In this document: piece after piece, positions 49,033 through 58,612 of the stretch
Numbering within the stretch: the stretch's first letter is position 1
Layout: every line of letters starts with the position of its first letter
Source of the DNA: a virus
Reading direction: 5' to 3' (one strand)
Length of the DNA: 64,000 nucleotides
IMG/VR virus record: IMGVR_UViG_3300044732_000452
Location: 1 to 64,000 of that record
Position numbers and translations under genes: made by a program
Notes under the pieces: generated by a model
Seen by the model: only the letters and a program-made list of their open reading frames with translations
Told to the model about the DNA's origin: nothing
Databases searched by the model: none

Positions 49033-52000
49033 ATGCCTACTCAAATTAGTCAAGACAACATACAACCTGCAACATTAGCCGCGTTGGGCGGCCCTACGTT
49101 AACCAACGTACAAATAACAGATGCCAGTTATGCTATTATTGATGATACCGCTGTATTACTATCCGGTGGTTACATAAAACTCACAGGAACTAAGTTTGTT
49201 TCAGGATGTCAAGTTATTTTAGGCAGTGCAAACGCAACATCAGTTACATTTGTAAATAGTACTACCCTAAATGTACAGGTTCCTGCACAGGTTGCGGGTA
49301 CATATGTAGTGTATGTAGTCAATCCCGATGGTGGAGTCGCAATACGAGTTAATGGGTTAACCTATAGTGGAAACCCTACTTGGGTAACAGGTAGTACATT
49401 GCCCGATCAACCGGCAAATACTGCCATCTCTATACAACTAGAAACAACCGGAGATTCACCACTAACATATGCGGTTCAAGCCGGTAGTAGTTTACCGAGC
49501 GGTGTTTCATTGTCCAGCAGTGGATTAATTACTGGATTAGTTGCAGTGGGTGTTGAAACACTTTATAATTTTACTATAGAAGCAATTGATGTGGAATTAC
49601 AAGAAAGCCCCAGAGCCTTTACTGTTACTATAACGATCGCTGACCCTTTCTTTAAAAATGTCACTACATTGATTAGTGCAAATTCCCCTGCAACTAGTGT
49701 ATTTGTCGACGATGCAAGTACAAACAACTTCCCAGTATCTATATTTGGCGATACTAGACCAAATAACTTCGGTCCATATACACCTGGATATTACAGTAAT
49801 TTCTTTGATGGTACTGGTGATTTTATATCTAATCCGGGAAATGTAGCATTTAACCTAAGCTCCGGGTCGTGGACTGTTGAATGTTGGTTTTATCAAACAA
49901 GCTCAAAACAAGTTCAATTAATTTCATCAGGCGCCGCAAGATGGCGACTTGATGTAAACACATCTCAACAAGTGACTTGGTTATTTAATACTGGCAGTAG
50001 TCAACTATCAAACAATACTGCTCCTTTGAACCAGTGGAATCATGTTGCCATGTGTTACGACGGAACAACAAATATACTGTACTTAAACGGTGTAGCGCAA
50101 ACAGCTACTGGCGCACTTGTCCCGGGCTCCGATAATGCAAGTACATTTTACATTGGTAGAAATCCAGATGCAGGCAGTGGATGGGACTTCAACGGATATA
50201 TTTCTAATGTAAGAATAGTCAAAGGTTCTGCTGTTTATACAGCTAACTTTACACCGCCTACGGTACCACTAACTGCTATTGCAGGTACTACTTTATTAAC
50301 TTGTCAGAGCAATAGATTTATTGATAACAGTACAAACAATTTTGCACTAACAGTAAATGGAAATTTGGCTATATCAGGGTTTGATCCGTTTGTACCCAAT
50401 ACTAGTTATAGTGGATACGGCAGTACTTACTTTGATGGTACTGGGGACTTTTTAACGGCACAATCAATGACGCTCGGAACTAGTGCCTTTACTATAGAGT
50501 TTTGGGCTTATCCTACATCAATACCAACAAACGCTATTATATTTGGTACCACTACAAACGGAGGTATACAATTACAAACAGATAGCGGTGGAAATTTAAA
50601 TATTGGTACATACGGCGTAGGCAATACTATAGCAACATCGGGAAGTCCGTTTGTTACAAATAGATGGTTACATATTGTGGCTGTAAGAAGTGGAACAGGT
50701 GCAAACCAAACAAGTATATTTTTTAACGGTGTTCGTAATGTCAATGGTACAGTCAGCACAAATTATGTAGCAGGACCAGCAACTATAGGCGGTGCAGCTT
50801 CACAGATGTTTTTTGGTTATATTAGTAATTTTAGAGTTGTTATAGGTACAGCAGTTTACGATCCGACACAAACTACATTAACTGTACCTACTGAACCACT
50901 AACTGCTATCGCAGGTACAAGTTTATTGACTTGCCAAACCAATCAACCAGTCAACAACAATGTGTTCATTGACAACAGCACTAACAATTTCTTGATAACA
51001 AGAAATGGTAATACTACACAAGGAACATTCAGTCCCTACGGTGGTGGATGGAGCAACTACTTTGATGGTACTGGCGATTATTTAAGTATTCCGGACAACG
51101 CTGCGTTCACATTGGGCACTAATGACTTTACTTTTGAATGCTGGGTGTATCCAACTTCTATTACTTCAGGAAATAATAATATATTGGCACAATGGGGTAC
51201 CGGTAATGCATGGATCTTTAGATATGTTGCTGCTGGTCGACTACAATTTTCAGGGGCTGCTACCAATGTAACAGGAACTACCACTGCGGTAGTCATCAAC
51301 CAATGGAATCACGTTGCAATTACACGATCCAGCAGTACTGTTAGATTGTTTGTGAACGGAGTATTAGATGCAACTACCGGCACAATAGGAGCACTAACCG
51401 ACGGTGCAAGCCAAGTGACTGTTGGAGCATATTCAGACGGAACATCTGAATATGTTACCGGTTATATTAGTAATTTAAGGTTAGTCAAAGGCACCGCACT
51501 TTATACCGCTAACTTTACACCAAGCACCGCCCCACTGCAACCCATAGCTGGAACAAGTTTGTTGACCTGTGCTCGCAATCGACTCGTCGATGCCAGCCCC
51601 AACAACTTTGCCGTCACCAAGGCGGGTGATGTCAGTGTGCAAAAGTTCAGTCCTTTTACAGAAACCTCATTACCTACACCTTATTATAGCAACTACTTTG
51701 ATGGTACTGGGGATTATTTAACTGTACCATCAAATGCTGCATTTAATATCACTTCGGGTAGCACAGATTCTTTTAGTTGCGAGCTTTGGGTAAACTTTGC
51801 TACTGTTAGTGCCAACCGAACTATCATTGACAACGGCGGATTAGATACTGTCTCTTTTTCAAACTGGGCAATATATTTAAATGCATCTAGTCAAATTGCT
51901 ATAAATTGGGGAGCTTCTGGTGCACCTGGCAGCTCGGGGATCGGCGTTCTTCCTTCTAGTACCGTTCCTGTTGCAGGTCAGTGGTATCACTTGGCATTGG

Positions 52001-53613
52001 TCAAAACAAATGCAGACTGGGCTTTGTTCATCAATGGCACTAGGGCAACATCTTTCAACGGATTGAACACTGCTGCAAAAACCAGTGCCAGTGCTTTATA
52101 TATTGGTTTTGGCATCATTGCTGGGGGCGGAGGCCATGTGGGGTATATTAGTAACGTTAGGATTTATAATGGTGCTACTGGTTCTGCTCCCTACGCTGCT
52201 ACATCTACTACGATAACAGTACCTACTGAACCACTAACTGCTATCGCAGGTACAAGTTTATTGACTTGCCAATCTAATACTTTCATAGATAACAGTACAA
52301 ACAATTTTGCAATAACTGCGGTTGGTAACACGATACCATCCCAATTCGCACCATTCAACGTCGCTTACACTACTAGACAACGTTATACACCACAAGTGTT
52401 TGGCGGTAGTTCACGCTTTGATGGTACCAATGATTGGATTGGTTCTGCTCAGACCAATACCACATCCGTAATGAATTTTGCTTCCGGTCAAGACTTCACT
52501 ATGGAGTTATGGGTTTACTCAACTAGCGGTTTGGCAGATTACACAATAGCAAACTACGGCACTTACAAAGAAGCATATAACAGTGAGCGGGTTATTTGGA
52601 TTACTAACAAAAGCGCAAGTATCTTTATCAGCGGCGGCAGTAATACGAGCTCTGTACAATATACCGCGCTATTTCCGTCGTCGGCTACTTTATCAACTAA
52701 TAGCTGGAACCACATTGCGCTAGTTCGTTCGAGTAATTTTATTAAAGTGTATGTAAATGGAGTAGGAGGAACAGCGGTCAGCGCACCTGGTGCAGCACAA
52801 CCATTGAGTAGTCGATATGATTTAGCTGGACCTAACGGATTATGGTTAGGCGTTAATTCAACCAATTGGACTGCTTTTAACCCAGTAGGTGTTACTGGTT
52901 ACATCAGCGATTTTAGATATGTCAAAGGTACCGCACTCTACACCTCAAATTTCGTACCACAAAACACACCATTAACAGCAGTTAGAAACACTGTATTATT
53001 GATCAACGGAACCGGTGCTGGTGTCTATGACAGTTCGGGAATGAACAATTATGAAACTGTGGGTGATGCTAAAATTGACACCACAGTAGTTAAATTCACC
53101 GGCACAGAAAGCGTGAAGTTTGACGGTAATGGGGATAGTTTGACTTATATAGGCGGTGCCTCTATAAATTTTGGTACAGGCGACTTTACTATAGAACTTT
53201 GGGTAAACATGGCAAACACTAGTACATTTTCTTCGTTTTTACGACCTGACGATGGAGGATCGGTAGTGTCATTTGGTTACGATTGGAGCACCACCCAACT
53301 GAAGCTTGACGCAAGAAACGCGGTTATATTAAATGTGACGACCACAGCAGTAGTAGCAAATACTTGGACTCATATAGCAGCTACCAGATCAGGCACATCA
53401 CTGAGATTATTTGTTAACGGAACACAAGTTGGCTCCACTACTTCTAATTCAACTAATTTTGCATCTGCTACCGGTCTTATATATATAGGTGGCAGTAGCT
53501 TTAGTGCTGCTCATAGTGTCAATGGTTATATTAGTGACTTTAGAATCACCCTAGGTATTGCCCGTTACACTGCTAACTTTACACCACCTACAGGTGTTTC
53601 CCTGACTCAGTAA
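49033..53613 (+). CDS. Giant LamG-domain adhesin, 1526 aa
   Basis: Order: attachment peptide, TIG domain (about 20-115), He_PIG-like domain (about 115-205), then six LamG/concanavalin-like domains of about 200 aa. Each starts with a motif like YFDGTGDYLSIPDNAAFTLG and contains W-x-HVA...R, LFVNGVLD and GYISNLRLVKGTALYTANFT. Between them the linkers LTAIAGTSLLTCQSNTFIDN recur. LamG domains usually bind carbohydrates or protein ligands, so this is a likely receptor-binding fibre. High inter-repeat similarity favours recombination. Confidence 0.8.
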   Translation: MPTQISQDNIQPATLAALGGPTLTNVQITDASYAIIDDTAVLLSGGYIKLTGTKFVSGCQVILGSANATSVTFVNSTTLNVQVPAQVAGTYVVYVVNPDGGVAIRVNGLTYSGNPTWVTGSTLPDQPANTAISIQLETTGDSPLTYAVQAGSSLPSGVSLSSSGLITGLVAVGVETLYNFTIEAIDVELQESPRAFTVTITIADPFFKNVTTLISANSPATSVFVDDASTNNFPVSIFGDTRPNNFGPYTPGYYSNFFDGTGDFISNPGNVAFNLSSGSWTVECWFYQTSSKQVQLISSGAARWRLDVNTSQQVTWLFNTGSSQLSNNTAPLNQWNHVAMCYDGTTNILYLNGVAQTATGALVPGSDNASTFYIGRNPDAGSGWDFNGYISNVRIVKGSAVYTANFTPPTVPLTAIAGTTLLTCQSNRFIDNSTNNFALTVNGNLAISGFDPFVPNTSYSGYGSTYFDGTGDFLTAQSMTLGTSAFTIEFWAYPTSIPTNAIIFGTTTNGGIQLQTDSGGNLNIGTYGVGNTIATSGSPFVTNRWLHIVAVRSGTGANQTSIFFNGVRNVNGTVSTNYVAGPATIGGAASQMFFGYISNFRVVIGTAVYDPTQTTLTVPTEPLTAIAGTSLLTCQTNQPVNNNVFIDNSTNNFLITRNGNTTQGTFSPYGGGWSNYFDGTGDYLSIPDNAAFTLGTNDFTFECWVYPTSITSGNNNILAQWGTGNAWIFRYVAAGRLQFSGAATNVTGTTTAVVINQWNHVAITRSSSTVRLFVNGVLDATTGTIGALTDGASQVTVGAYSDGTSEYVTGYISNLRLVKGTALYTANFTPSTAPLQPIAGTSLLTCARNRLVDASPNNFAVTKAGDVSVQKFSPFTETSLPTPYYSNYFDGTGDYLTVPSNAAFNITSGSTDSFSCELWVNFATVSANRTIIDNGGLDTVSFSNWAIYLNASSQIAINWGASGAPGSSGIGVLPSSTVPVAGQWYHLALVKTNADWALFINGTRATSFNGLNTAAKTSASALYIGFGIIAGGGGHVGYISNVRIYNGATGSAPYAATSTTITVPTEPLTAIAGTSLLTCQSNTFIDNSTNNFAITAVGNTIPSQFAPFNVAYTTRQRYTPQVFGGSSRFDGTNDWIGSAQTNTTSVMNFASGQDFTMELWVYSTSGLADYTIANYGTYKEAYNSERVIWITNKSASIFISGGSNTSSVQYTALFPSSATLSTNSWNHIALVRSSNFIKVYVNGVGGTAVSAPGAAQPLSSRYDLAGPNGLWLGVNSTNWTAFNPVGVTGYISDFRYVKGTALYTSNFVPQNTPLTAVRNTVLLINGTGAGVYDSSGMNNYETVGDAKIDTTVVKFTGTESVKFDGNGDSLTYIGGASINFGTGDFTIELWVNMANTSTFSSFLRPDDGGSVVSFGYDWSTTQLKLDARNAVILNVTTTAVVANTWTHIAATRSGTSLRLFVNGTQVGSTTSNSTNFASATGLIYIGGSSFSAAHSVNGYISDFRITLGIARYTANFTPPTGVSLTQ

Positions 53614-53629
53614 CAGCGAAATACTATAG

Positions 53630-53653
53630 AAAAAGGACCTTCGGGTCCTTTTT
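53630..53653 (+). terminator. Rho-independent terminator with TTCG tetraloop
   Basis: AAAAAGGACC-TTCG-GGTCCTTTTT, perfect 10-bp stem, T-run downstream and A-run upstream (bidirectional). Closely similar to the terminator at 57991. Confidence 0.9.
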
Positions 53654-53705
53654 CATTACTTACTATATTATGTTTGGGCTATGCCCTAATATTATTATTA
53701 TAAAA

Positions 53706-53966
53706 TTATTTCTTAGCACCAGCATTGACAAAACTATACATTTTTTCCGCTGTCTCAAGAACTTTTTCAAGTCCTGGAAACTCTGGCATACCAACTTTGG
53801 TAACGATCTGACCAGTCTTCTCGTCACGAGTAGCAGTCATTTCCCAACCTTGAAATTTGGAATGAAATTCTTCGCTTACTAGTCCCTTTGCCATATCTAG
53901 GATATCTGTACGGATTTCGTATCCGTTTTTGTTGAATTTAACTTCTGGCAATTTTGGGGTTTCAAA
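53706..53966 (-). pseudogene. 5'-truncated copy of the 89-aa gene at 58335
   Basis: Encodes the same protein as 58335..58066 from [20 protein letters not shown] to VNAGAKK with about 80% similarity, but the first three codons including ATG are replaced. A TTG at 53951 could act as a start, giving 81 aa without its own promoter or Shine-Dalgarno. I judge it a decayed or silenced duplicate, though a fully open frame shows that it is recent or still selected. Confidence 0.6.
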
Positions 53967-53972
53967 ACTTTG

Positions 53973-54088
53973 GAGGCCAGGCTGGTGATTATTTGAACGG
54001 ATACATTAGTGACTTCAGAATTACCAATGGTGTAGCACGTTACACTGCTAACTTCACGGCACCTGCAGGTCCTTTCCAAACTTCTTAA
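53973..54088 (+). pseudogene. C-terminal remnant of a second LamG gene
   Basis: Open frame reading [20 protein letters not shown] then [17 protein letters not shown] and a stop. It parallels the end of the LamG protein at 49033 ([20 protein letters not shown] ... SLTQ). No start or promoter. It shows that another LamG gene end once stood here and was cut by the segment containing the direct repeat. Confidence 0.75.
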
Positions 54089-54175
54089 CTTTACAGCACT
54101 GACAGAGTCTTACCTAGATTATTAAAAGATTAATTTCACGAGCATTATCCGATCAATGAGTAAAAATCAATATCA

Positions 54176-54203
54176 TTGACCCTACTAAGATATACTGTAT
54201 AAT
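54176..54203 (+). promoter_or_regulatory. Sigma70-type promoter of the transferase gene
   Basis: TTGACC (54176-54181), 16 bp, TATAAT (54198-54203), 7 nt before the ATG at 54211. Confidence 0.7.
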
Positions 54204-54210
54204 TAATAGC

Positions 54211-57200
54211 ATGAAGCTAGCTATTATAGATATTATCGGCATCCCATACGACGGAACTACGGTATTCAAACAAGGACTAGGAGGCAGCGAAAGTGCTGTT
54301 ATCCTAATGAGTAGGGAACTCGCACAAATTGGATTTGATGTTACAGTGTTCAATAACTGTAACATTGATCATGCAGTACCTGGCAAGTACGACACAGTAA
54401 CTTATAGGCCACTTACAGATCTAGCTAACAATCACGAGTTTGATATTGTTATAAGCAGTCGCACAATTATTCCATTCACTGATCCGAAAGATTATCCGAG
54501 ATTAAACGATAATCGCAGTGTACCATTCATGTCTATGAATCTATACGACAGGATTATCAGTAAAGCTAAAATGCGAGTATTGTGGATGCACGACACATTC
54601 TGTCTAGGCGATAACTTGATCGAAGAGCTTGCTGTTGCAGATAGAATTACAGACATCTTTACACTAAGCGATTTCCACCTAACCTATGTTACTAACTGTC
54701 ATCATGGCCGCAGACGAAACTTCGAAGTACTAAAGCGTAAGATGTTCATCACACGTAACGGTGTACGCATCTATAATCGCGAAGTGGATATCAAAGCCAA
54801 AGATAAGAATTTGTTTGTTTATAATGCATCAGTGACCAAAGGAATGATTCCGCTGGTTAAAATGATCTGGCCACATGTCAAGCGACATATACCTGAAGCT
54901 AAACTAAAAGTCATAGGCGGCTACTATAGATTTAGCACAAATGCAGAACCTGATCAACAAGAAAAAGATTGGCGCGAGATGGCTGCTGATCCGCAGCTAG
55001 CAGCACAAGGTATAGAATTTACAGGTGTTATACCGCAGAAAGAAATTGCCGATATACTAACTACTGCTAACTTCATGCTGTATCCGGCAGCGTTTCCGGA
55101 AACCTACGGCATTTCATCAATGGAGAGTTTATGCTACAACACTCCTATCATAACTTGCCGCTTTGGTGCATTAGAAGAAATTGCAGTGGCAGGTGCTTGT
55201 TACTTAATTGACTATGCTATTGAACCCAATGGACTGTTTCCGGATATCAGTGTACCAACACAGGTTGAACAGTTTGTCAAGACCACGGTAGAAGCATATC
55301 GTAATCCGTATCTACATCAACAGAAACAATACTATTGCAACATTGTTAAAGACATTGCGGGTTGGGACAGTGTAGCACTGCAATGGAAGCAGCATTTTTA
55401 TAAAAAGACAGGACATTATCTAAGCAGCAGTGACTATCGTGCTGTTAGCAAAATCAACCACAGACTGCACAAGATTTACAATCGCAAGTTTCATAATACA
55501 GTTGAATTAGAAGATTACAAGCCGGGAACAGAGCAACCTATTGTGGTTGTTAGCACATTCTACAATTGCAAAAATTATATTGCACGTTGCATCAACAGTA
55601 TTGCTACACAAGACTACGACAACTATCGATGTATTTTGGTAGACGATGCAAGTACTGATAATACACTGGAAGCATTGTACACTGCACTGTCAGCCTATCC
55701 TGCACACATTCGAGCCAAGTTTGAAGTTATTGAAAATCAAAATAACGTAGGCGCAGTAAAAAATCAAATAGATACATTTAGAAGTCTACAAGATCCCAAT
55801 GCTATTGTAATGATACTCGACGGTGACGACAGTCTAGTTAATGACAACACTGTGTTCAGCTACTATAACAATGTGTATGACGGCACAACAGAATTTACCT
55901 ACGGTAGTTGCTGGTCAATGGTTGATAATATTCCATTGATTAGTCAGCCTTATCCCGAGCACGTAAAGAACAGCAAAGAATACAGGAATCATCACTTTAA
56001 TTGGATCTTACCTTACACACACCTACGCACATTTAAACAACAGTTAATTGACGGTCTAGACGATAGCCTATTCCAAGATGACACAGGTGCATGGTATAAG
56101 GCAGGCGGTGACGGCAGTATTTTCTATGCACTAATCGAAAATGCTGATCCTAGTAAAGTTAAATGTCTACAAGATATTGTATATAATTACAATGATGTTA
56201 ATCCACTCAACGATTACAAAGTAAATGCTATTGAACAAAACGTAGCAGCTAAATCTATTATTAAAAAAATGAATCCATCTAAAAAAAAGATTCTCATAGC
56301 AATTCCAACAGCTCGTAATATTGAACCGGAAACTTTTAAAAGTATCTATGACTTAATCATCCCCGAGGGCTACGAAGCAACGTTCCAATATTTTTACGGA
56401 TACAATATTGATCAGGTACGCAACTTGATTGCCGACTGGGTAGTAAAAGGATTTGATTATCTATTCAGTGTAGATAGTGATATTAGCTTCCCTCCTAACA
56501 CACTGTCAAAGTTGCTATCGCACGATAAGGATGTTGTCAGCGGTTTATACATACAACGTAAACCTGGATTACATATTTTAGAAATATATGAACACAATCA
56601 GAATGGCGGAGTAAGCAATATGCCGTATGAAAAGCTAAAGGGTAGACCTTTAGTTGAAATTGCCGGCTGTGGATTTGGTTGTGCTCTAGTCAAAGCAGAA
56701 GTTATGTGTGAAATAGGTTATCCACAATTTAAGTATTATAGTGCTATCGATCATAGGAACACTGTTTCAGAAGATGTAGATTTCTGTCGCAAGGCCCGGG
56801 ACAAAGGATTTAAAATTTGGGCAGATCCCAGTGTGTTATGCAGCCATACTGGCAGCTTTACTTTTAATGTAGATAATGCCATTACTGCTGCCCCAGATGT
56901 AACACCGTTTAACATACAGGATCGTTTACGGGAGTTAGGAAGTCAACGACTGATTCCTCGTAACCATGTAGATTATCTTGCCAAACTCAAGAATGAAGGG
57001 TTTGAACCAAAGGTTATATACGATATCGGTGCATGTGTTCTGCACTGGACTAACGAAGCACAACGTATTTGGGATCGAGCAAAGTATGTTGTATTTGAAG
57101 CAATGGACAGTAGCGAGTTCCTATATAAAGAACGTAATTTGCAATATCATATGGGTGTGCTAAGTGACCAGAGTGGCAAAGAAGTTGACTTCTATCAAAA

Positions 57201-57579
57201 TGATGTACATCCGGGTGGCAACAGTTATTACAAAGAAAACGAAGAAGTAAATCCCGAAACAGTCAACTACTTTAACGAAACACATCGTCGTAGGCTAAAG
57301 ACAGTGACCCTAGATGCTGTACGCCGCCTTAAAAACTTTCCTCCCCCAGATATGATTAAAATGGATGTACAAGGTGCAGAGTTAGATGTGCTAAAGGGTG
57401 CTGTAGAAACATTATCCACAGTGAAACATGTTATTCTAGAACTACAGGTTGTAGAATACAATAAAGGTGCCCCGTTAAAAGATGATGTAATAGCATATAT
57501 GGACACACAAGGGTTCGACTGTTTGGGTATCTTTAGCAACAACGGACCCGACGGTGATTATCATTTTGTTCGGCGCTAA
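54211..57579 (+). CDS. Multi-domain glycosyltransferase / FkbM-type methyltransferase, 1122 aa
   Basis: Four units. 1: GT4-like GT-B domain, about 1-400 (GGSESAVILMSRELAQIGFD; FPETYGISSMESLCYNTPII). 2: GT2-like GT-A domain, about 440-690 (PIVVVSTFYNCKNYIARCIN; VDDAST; ILDGDDS). 3: second GT-A-like domain, about 695-900 (KKKILIAIPTARN; FSVDSDISFPPNT; CGFGCALVKAEVM). 4: FkbM methyltransferase, about 925-1122 (VIYDIGACVLHW; MIKMDVQGAELDVLKGAVET). It could build and methylate a glycan on phage fibres or host surface. Candidate leaderless mRNA. Confidence 0.85.
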   Translation: MKLAIIDIIGIPYDGTTVFKQGLGGSESAVILMSRELAQIGFDVTVFNNCNIDHAVPGKYDTVTYRPLTDLANNHEFDIVISSRTIIPFTDPKDYPRLNDNRSVPFMSMNLYDRIISKAKMRVLWMHDTFCLGDNLIEELAVADRITDIFTLSDFHLTYVTNCHHGRRRNFEVLKRKMFITRNGVRIYNREVDIKAKDKNLFVYNASVTKGMIPLVKMIWPHVKRHIPEAKLKVIGGYYRFSTNAEPDQQEKDWREMAADPQLAAQGIEFTGVIPQKEIADILTTANFMLYPAAFPETYGISSMESLCYNTPIITCRFGALEEIAVAGACYLIDYAIEPNGLFPDISVPTQVEQFVKTTVEAYRNPYLHQQKQYYCNIVKDIAGWDSVALQWKQHFYKKTGHYLSSSDYRAVSKINHRLHKIYNRKFHNTVELEDYKPGTEQPIVVVSTFYNCKNYIARCINSIATQDYDNYRCILVDDASTDNTLEALYTALSAYPAHIRAKFEVIENQNNVGAVKNQIDTFRSLQDPNAIVMILDGDDSLVNDNTVFSYYNNVYDGTTEFTYGSCWSMVDNIPLISQPYPEHVKNSKEYRNHHFNWILPYTHLRTFKQQLIDGLDDSLFQDDTGAWYKAGGDGSIFYALIENADPSKVKCLQDIVYNYNDVNPLNDYKVNAIEQNVAAKSIIKKMNPSKKKILIAIPTARNIEPETFKSIYDLIIPEGYEATFQYFYGYNIDQVRNLIADWVVKGFDYLFSVDSDISFPPNTLSKLLSHDKDVVSGLYIQRKPGLHILEIYEHNQNGGVSNMPYEKLKGRPLVEIAGCGFGCALVKAEVMCEIGYPQFKYYSAIDHRNTVSEDVDFCRKARDKGFKIWADPSVLCSHTGSFTFNVDNAITAAPDVTPFNIQDRLRELGSQRLIPRNHVDYLAKLKNEGFEPKVIYDIGACVLHWTNEAQRIWDRAKYVVFEAMDSSEFLYKERNLQYHMGVLSDQSGKEVDFYQNDVHPGGNSYYKENEEVNPETVNYFNETHRRRLKTVTLDAVRRLKNFPPPDMIKMDVQGAELDVLKGAVETLSTVKHVILELQVVEYNKGAPLKDDVIAYMDTQGFDCLGIFSNNGPDGDYHFVRR

Positions 57580-57582
57580 ATA
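57577..57582 (+). promoter_or_regulatory. T4-type late promoter motif
   Basis: TAAATA overlapping the stop of the transferase, 5 nt before the ATG at 57588. Confidence 0.5.
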
Positions 57583-57587
57583 CTGCT

Positions 57588-57992
57588 ATGAGAGCACGTC
57601 AGTTTATTGTTGAAGGCGCAGAGGAAAATGCCAACGTTGTGGAAATGTTTCAAAAGTTTCTACCTCTAGCTATGGAGATCCTTGAAATAGATCAGTTGCC
57701 TAAGATGCAGTTTGCCCCGGATCTAAATACAGGCGAGCAGCCCAGCTTTGGTGCATACGTGCCGAGTGAGAATATGCTGTTAGTTGCCTTAAAGAACCGT
57801 CACCCTGTTGACATACTGAGAACAGTGGCACACGAGCTGGTTCATTACAAACAAGATCAGCAAGGTGAGCTAACGGATACTAGTGGTGAAACAGGTAGTC
57901 CGCATGAAAATCAAGCACATGAGATAGCAGGAGTTATTATGCGTAACTTCAATAAACGATATCCTAACTATCTAAGAAGCAAGCCACTATAA
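57588..57992 (+). CDS. Small zinc metallopeptidase-like protein, 134 aa
   Basis: Contains the zincin motif HELVH (H82, E83, H86) within DILRTVAHELVHYKQDQQGE, followed by HENQAHEIAG where E107, H111 or E112 could be the third ligand. N-terminus MRARQFIVEGAEENANVVEM is of the MR-start type. Small one-domain phage peptidases of this form are known, with unknown targets; it may process a virion or host protein. Ends directly at a terminator. Confidence 0.7.
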   Translation: MRARQFIVEGAEENANVVEMFQKFLPLAMEILEIDQLPKMQFAPDLNTGEQPSFGAYVPSENMLLVALKNRHPVDILRTVAHELVHYKQDQQGELTDTSGETGSPHENQAHEIAGVIMRNFNKRYPNYLRSKPL

Positions 57993-58017
57993 AAAAAGGA
58001 CCCGAAGGTCCTTTTTT
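57991..58017 (+). terminator. Rho-independent terminator
   Basis: Twelve-nt A-rich stem with GGACC-CGAA-GGTCC core and T-run; part of the right copy of the direct repeat (57991-58325). Confidence 0.9.
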
Positions 58018-58065
58018 ATTTTCTAGTATATTATTTTATGGGCTATGCCCTAATATTATTATAAA

Positions 58066-58335
58066 TTATTTCTTGGCGCCAGCGTTGACAAATGCGTACA
58101 TTTTTTCTGCTGTTTCAAGAACTTTGTCTAGTCCTGGAAAAGTCGGCATTGCAACAGTACTGACGATCTGACCAGTCTTCTCGTCACGAGTAGCAGTCAT
58201 TTCCCAGCCTTGAAATTTAGCATGGAAATCTTCTTGTACTAGGCTTTTTGCCATGCCTAGAATGTCTGTACGGATTTCGTAGCCGTTCTTATTAAATTTA
58301 ACTTCTGGTAGCTTTGGTGTATTAAAGTCTGTCAT
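58066..58335 (-). CDS. Conserved phage protein, 89 aa (intact copy of the duplicated gene)
   Basis: Starts [20 protein letters not shown], then IRTDILGMAKSLVQEDFHAK, FQGWEMTATRDEKTGQ and ends EKMYAFVNAGAKK. Function unknown. AGGAAAAAAAT Shine-Dalgarno upstream. Its neighbour is a phasin-like gene and the C-terminal helix has phasin-like composition, so both may coat or bind a host structure; speculative. A truncated twin is at 53706-53966. Confidence 0.7.
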   Translation of the reverse strand: MTDFNTPKLPEVKFNKNGYEIRTDILGMAKSLVQEDFHAKFQGWEMTATRDEKTGQIVSTVAMPTFPGLDKVLETAEKMYAFVNAGAKK

Positions 58336-58357
58336 ATTTTTTTCCTGTATGTGTGTA

Positions 58358-58612
58358 TTAAGCCTTAGTAGTGGCTTTTTCTTTAGTCTGTGGAAATGCC
58401 TTGTTGGCAAAAGAATCCACGGAATACTTGGCAAGATCAGCGAAGTTCTTAGACAACATCTTGGCAAATGTAGTCTGAGCATCGATGTATTGGTGTGCCG
58501 CTTTGTTCAATGTAGGATCAGTGATGATCTTATCTGTTAAACCACGCTTGGTAGTTTGAAACGCATCGATCTGTGCCTCGAGCGTAAAGTATGGTGCAAA
58601 TGCTGAAAACAT
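58358..58612 (-). CDS. Phasin-like helical protein, 84 aa
   Basis: Long amphipathic helix (TLEAQIDAFQTTKRGLTDKI; YIDAQTTFAKMLSKNFADLA) starting MFSAFAPYF and ending in a Lys/Thr tail. Segments such as FAKMLSKNFADLAKYSVDSF resemble phasins, the surface proteins of polyhydroxyalkanoate granules, which are common in Betaproteobacteria. Similarity is weak and the length short (phasins are usually 110-190 aa). AAGGAGAAAAAT ribosome site; own hybrid promoter at 58664-58697. Confidence 0.45.
   Translation of the reverse strand: MFSAFAPYFTLEAQIDAFQTTKRGLTDKIITDPTLNKAAHQYIDAQTTFAKMLSKNFADLAKYSVDSFANKAFPQTKEKATTKA

Larger units (their letters stand above)
53630..53966. repeat. Direct repeat, left copy (right copy 57991-58325)
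   Basis: Both copies contain, in the same order, the terminator hairpin, the GGGCTATGCCCTAATATTAT stretch and a reverse-strand gene of the same family. Similarity ends on the right at about 53966, just before the codons that would give the start of the gene. The copies flank 4 kb with the multi-domain transferase and metallopeptidase genes. Confidence 0.8.

Noticed and set aside
58066-58482. 138-aa version of the duplicated gene with a longer N-terminus
   Set aside because: The extension overlaps the phasin-like gene and skips the Shine-Dalgarno next to MTDFNTPK.
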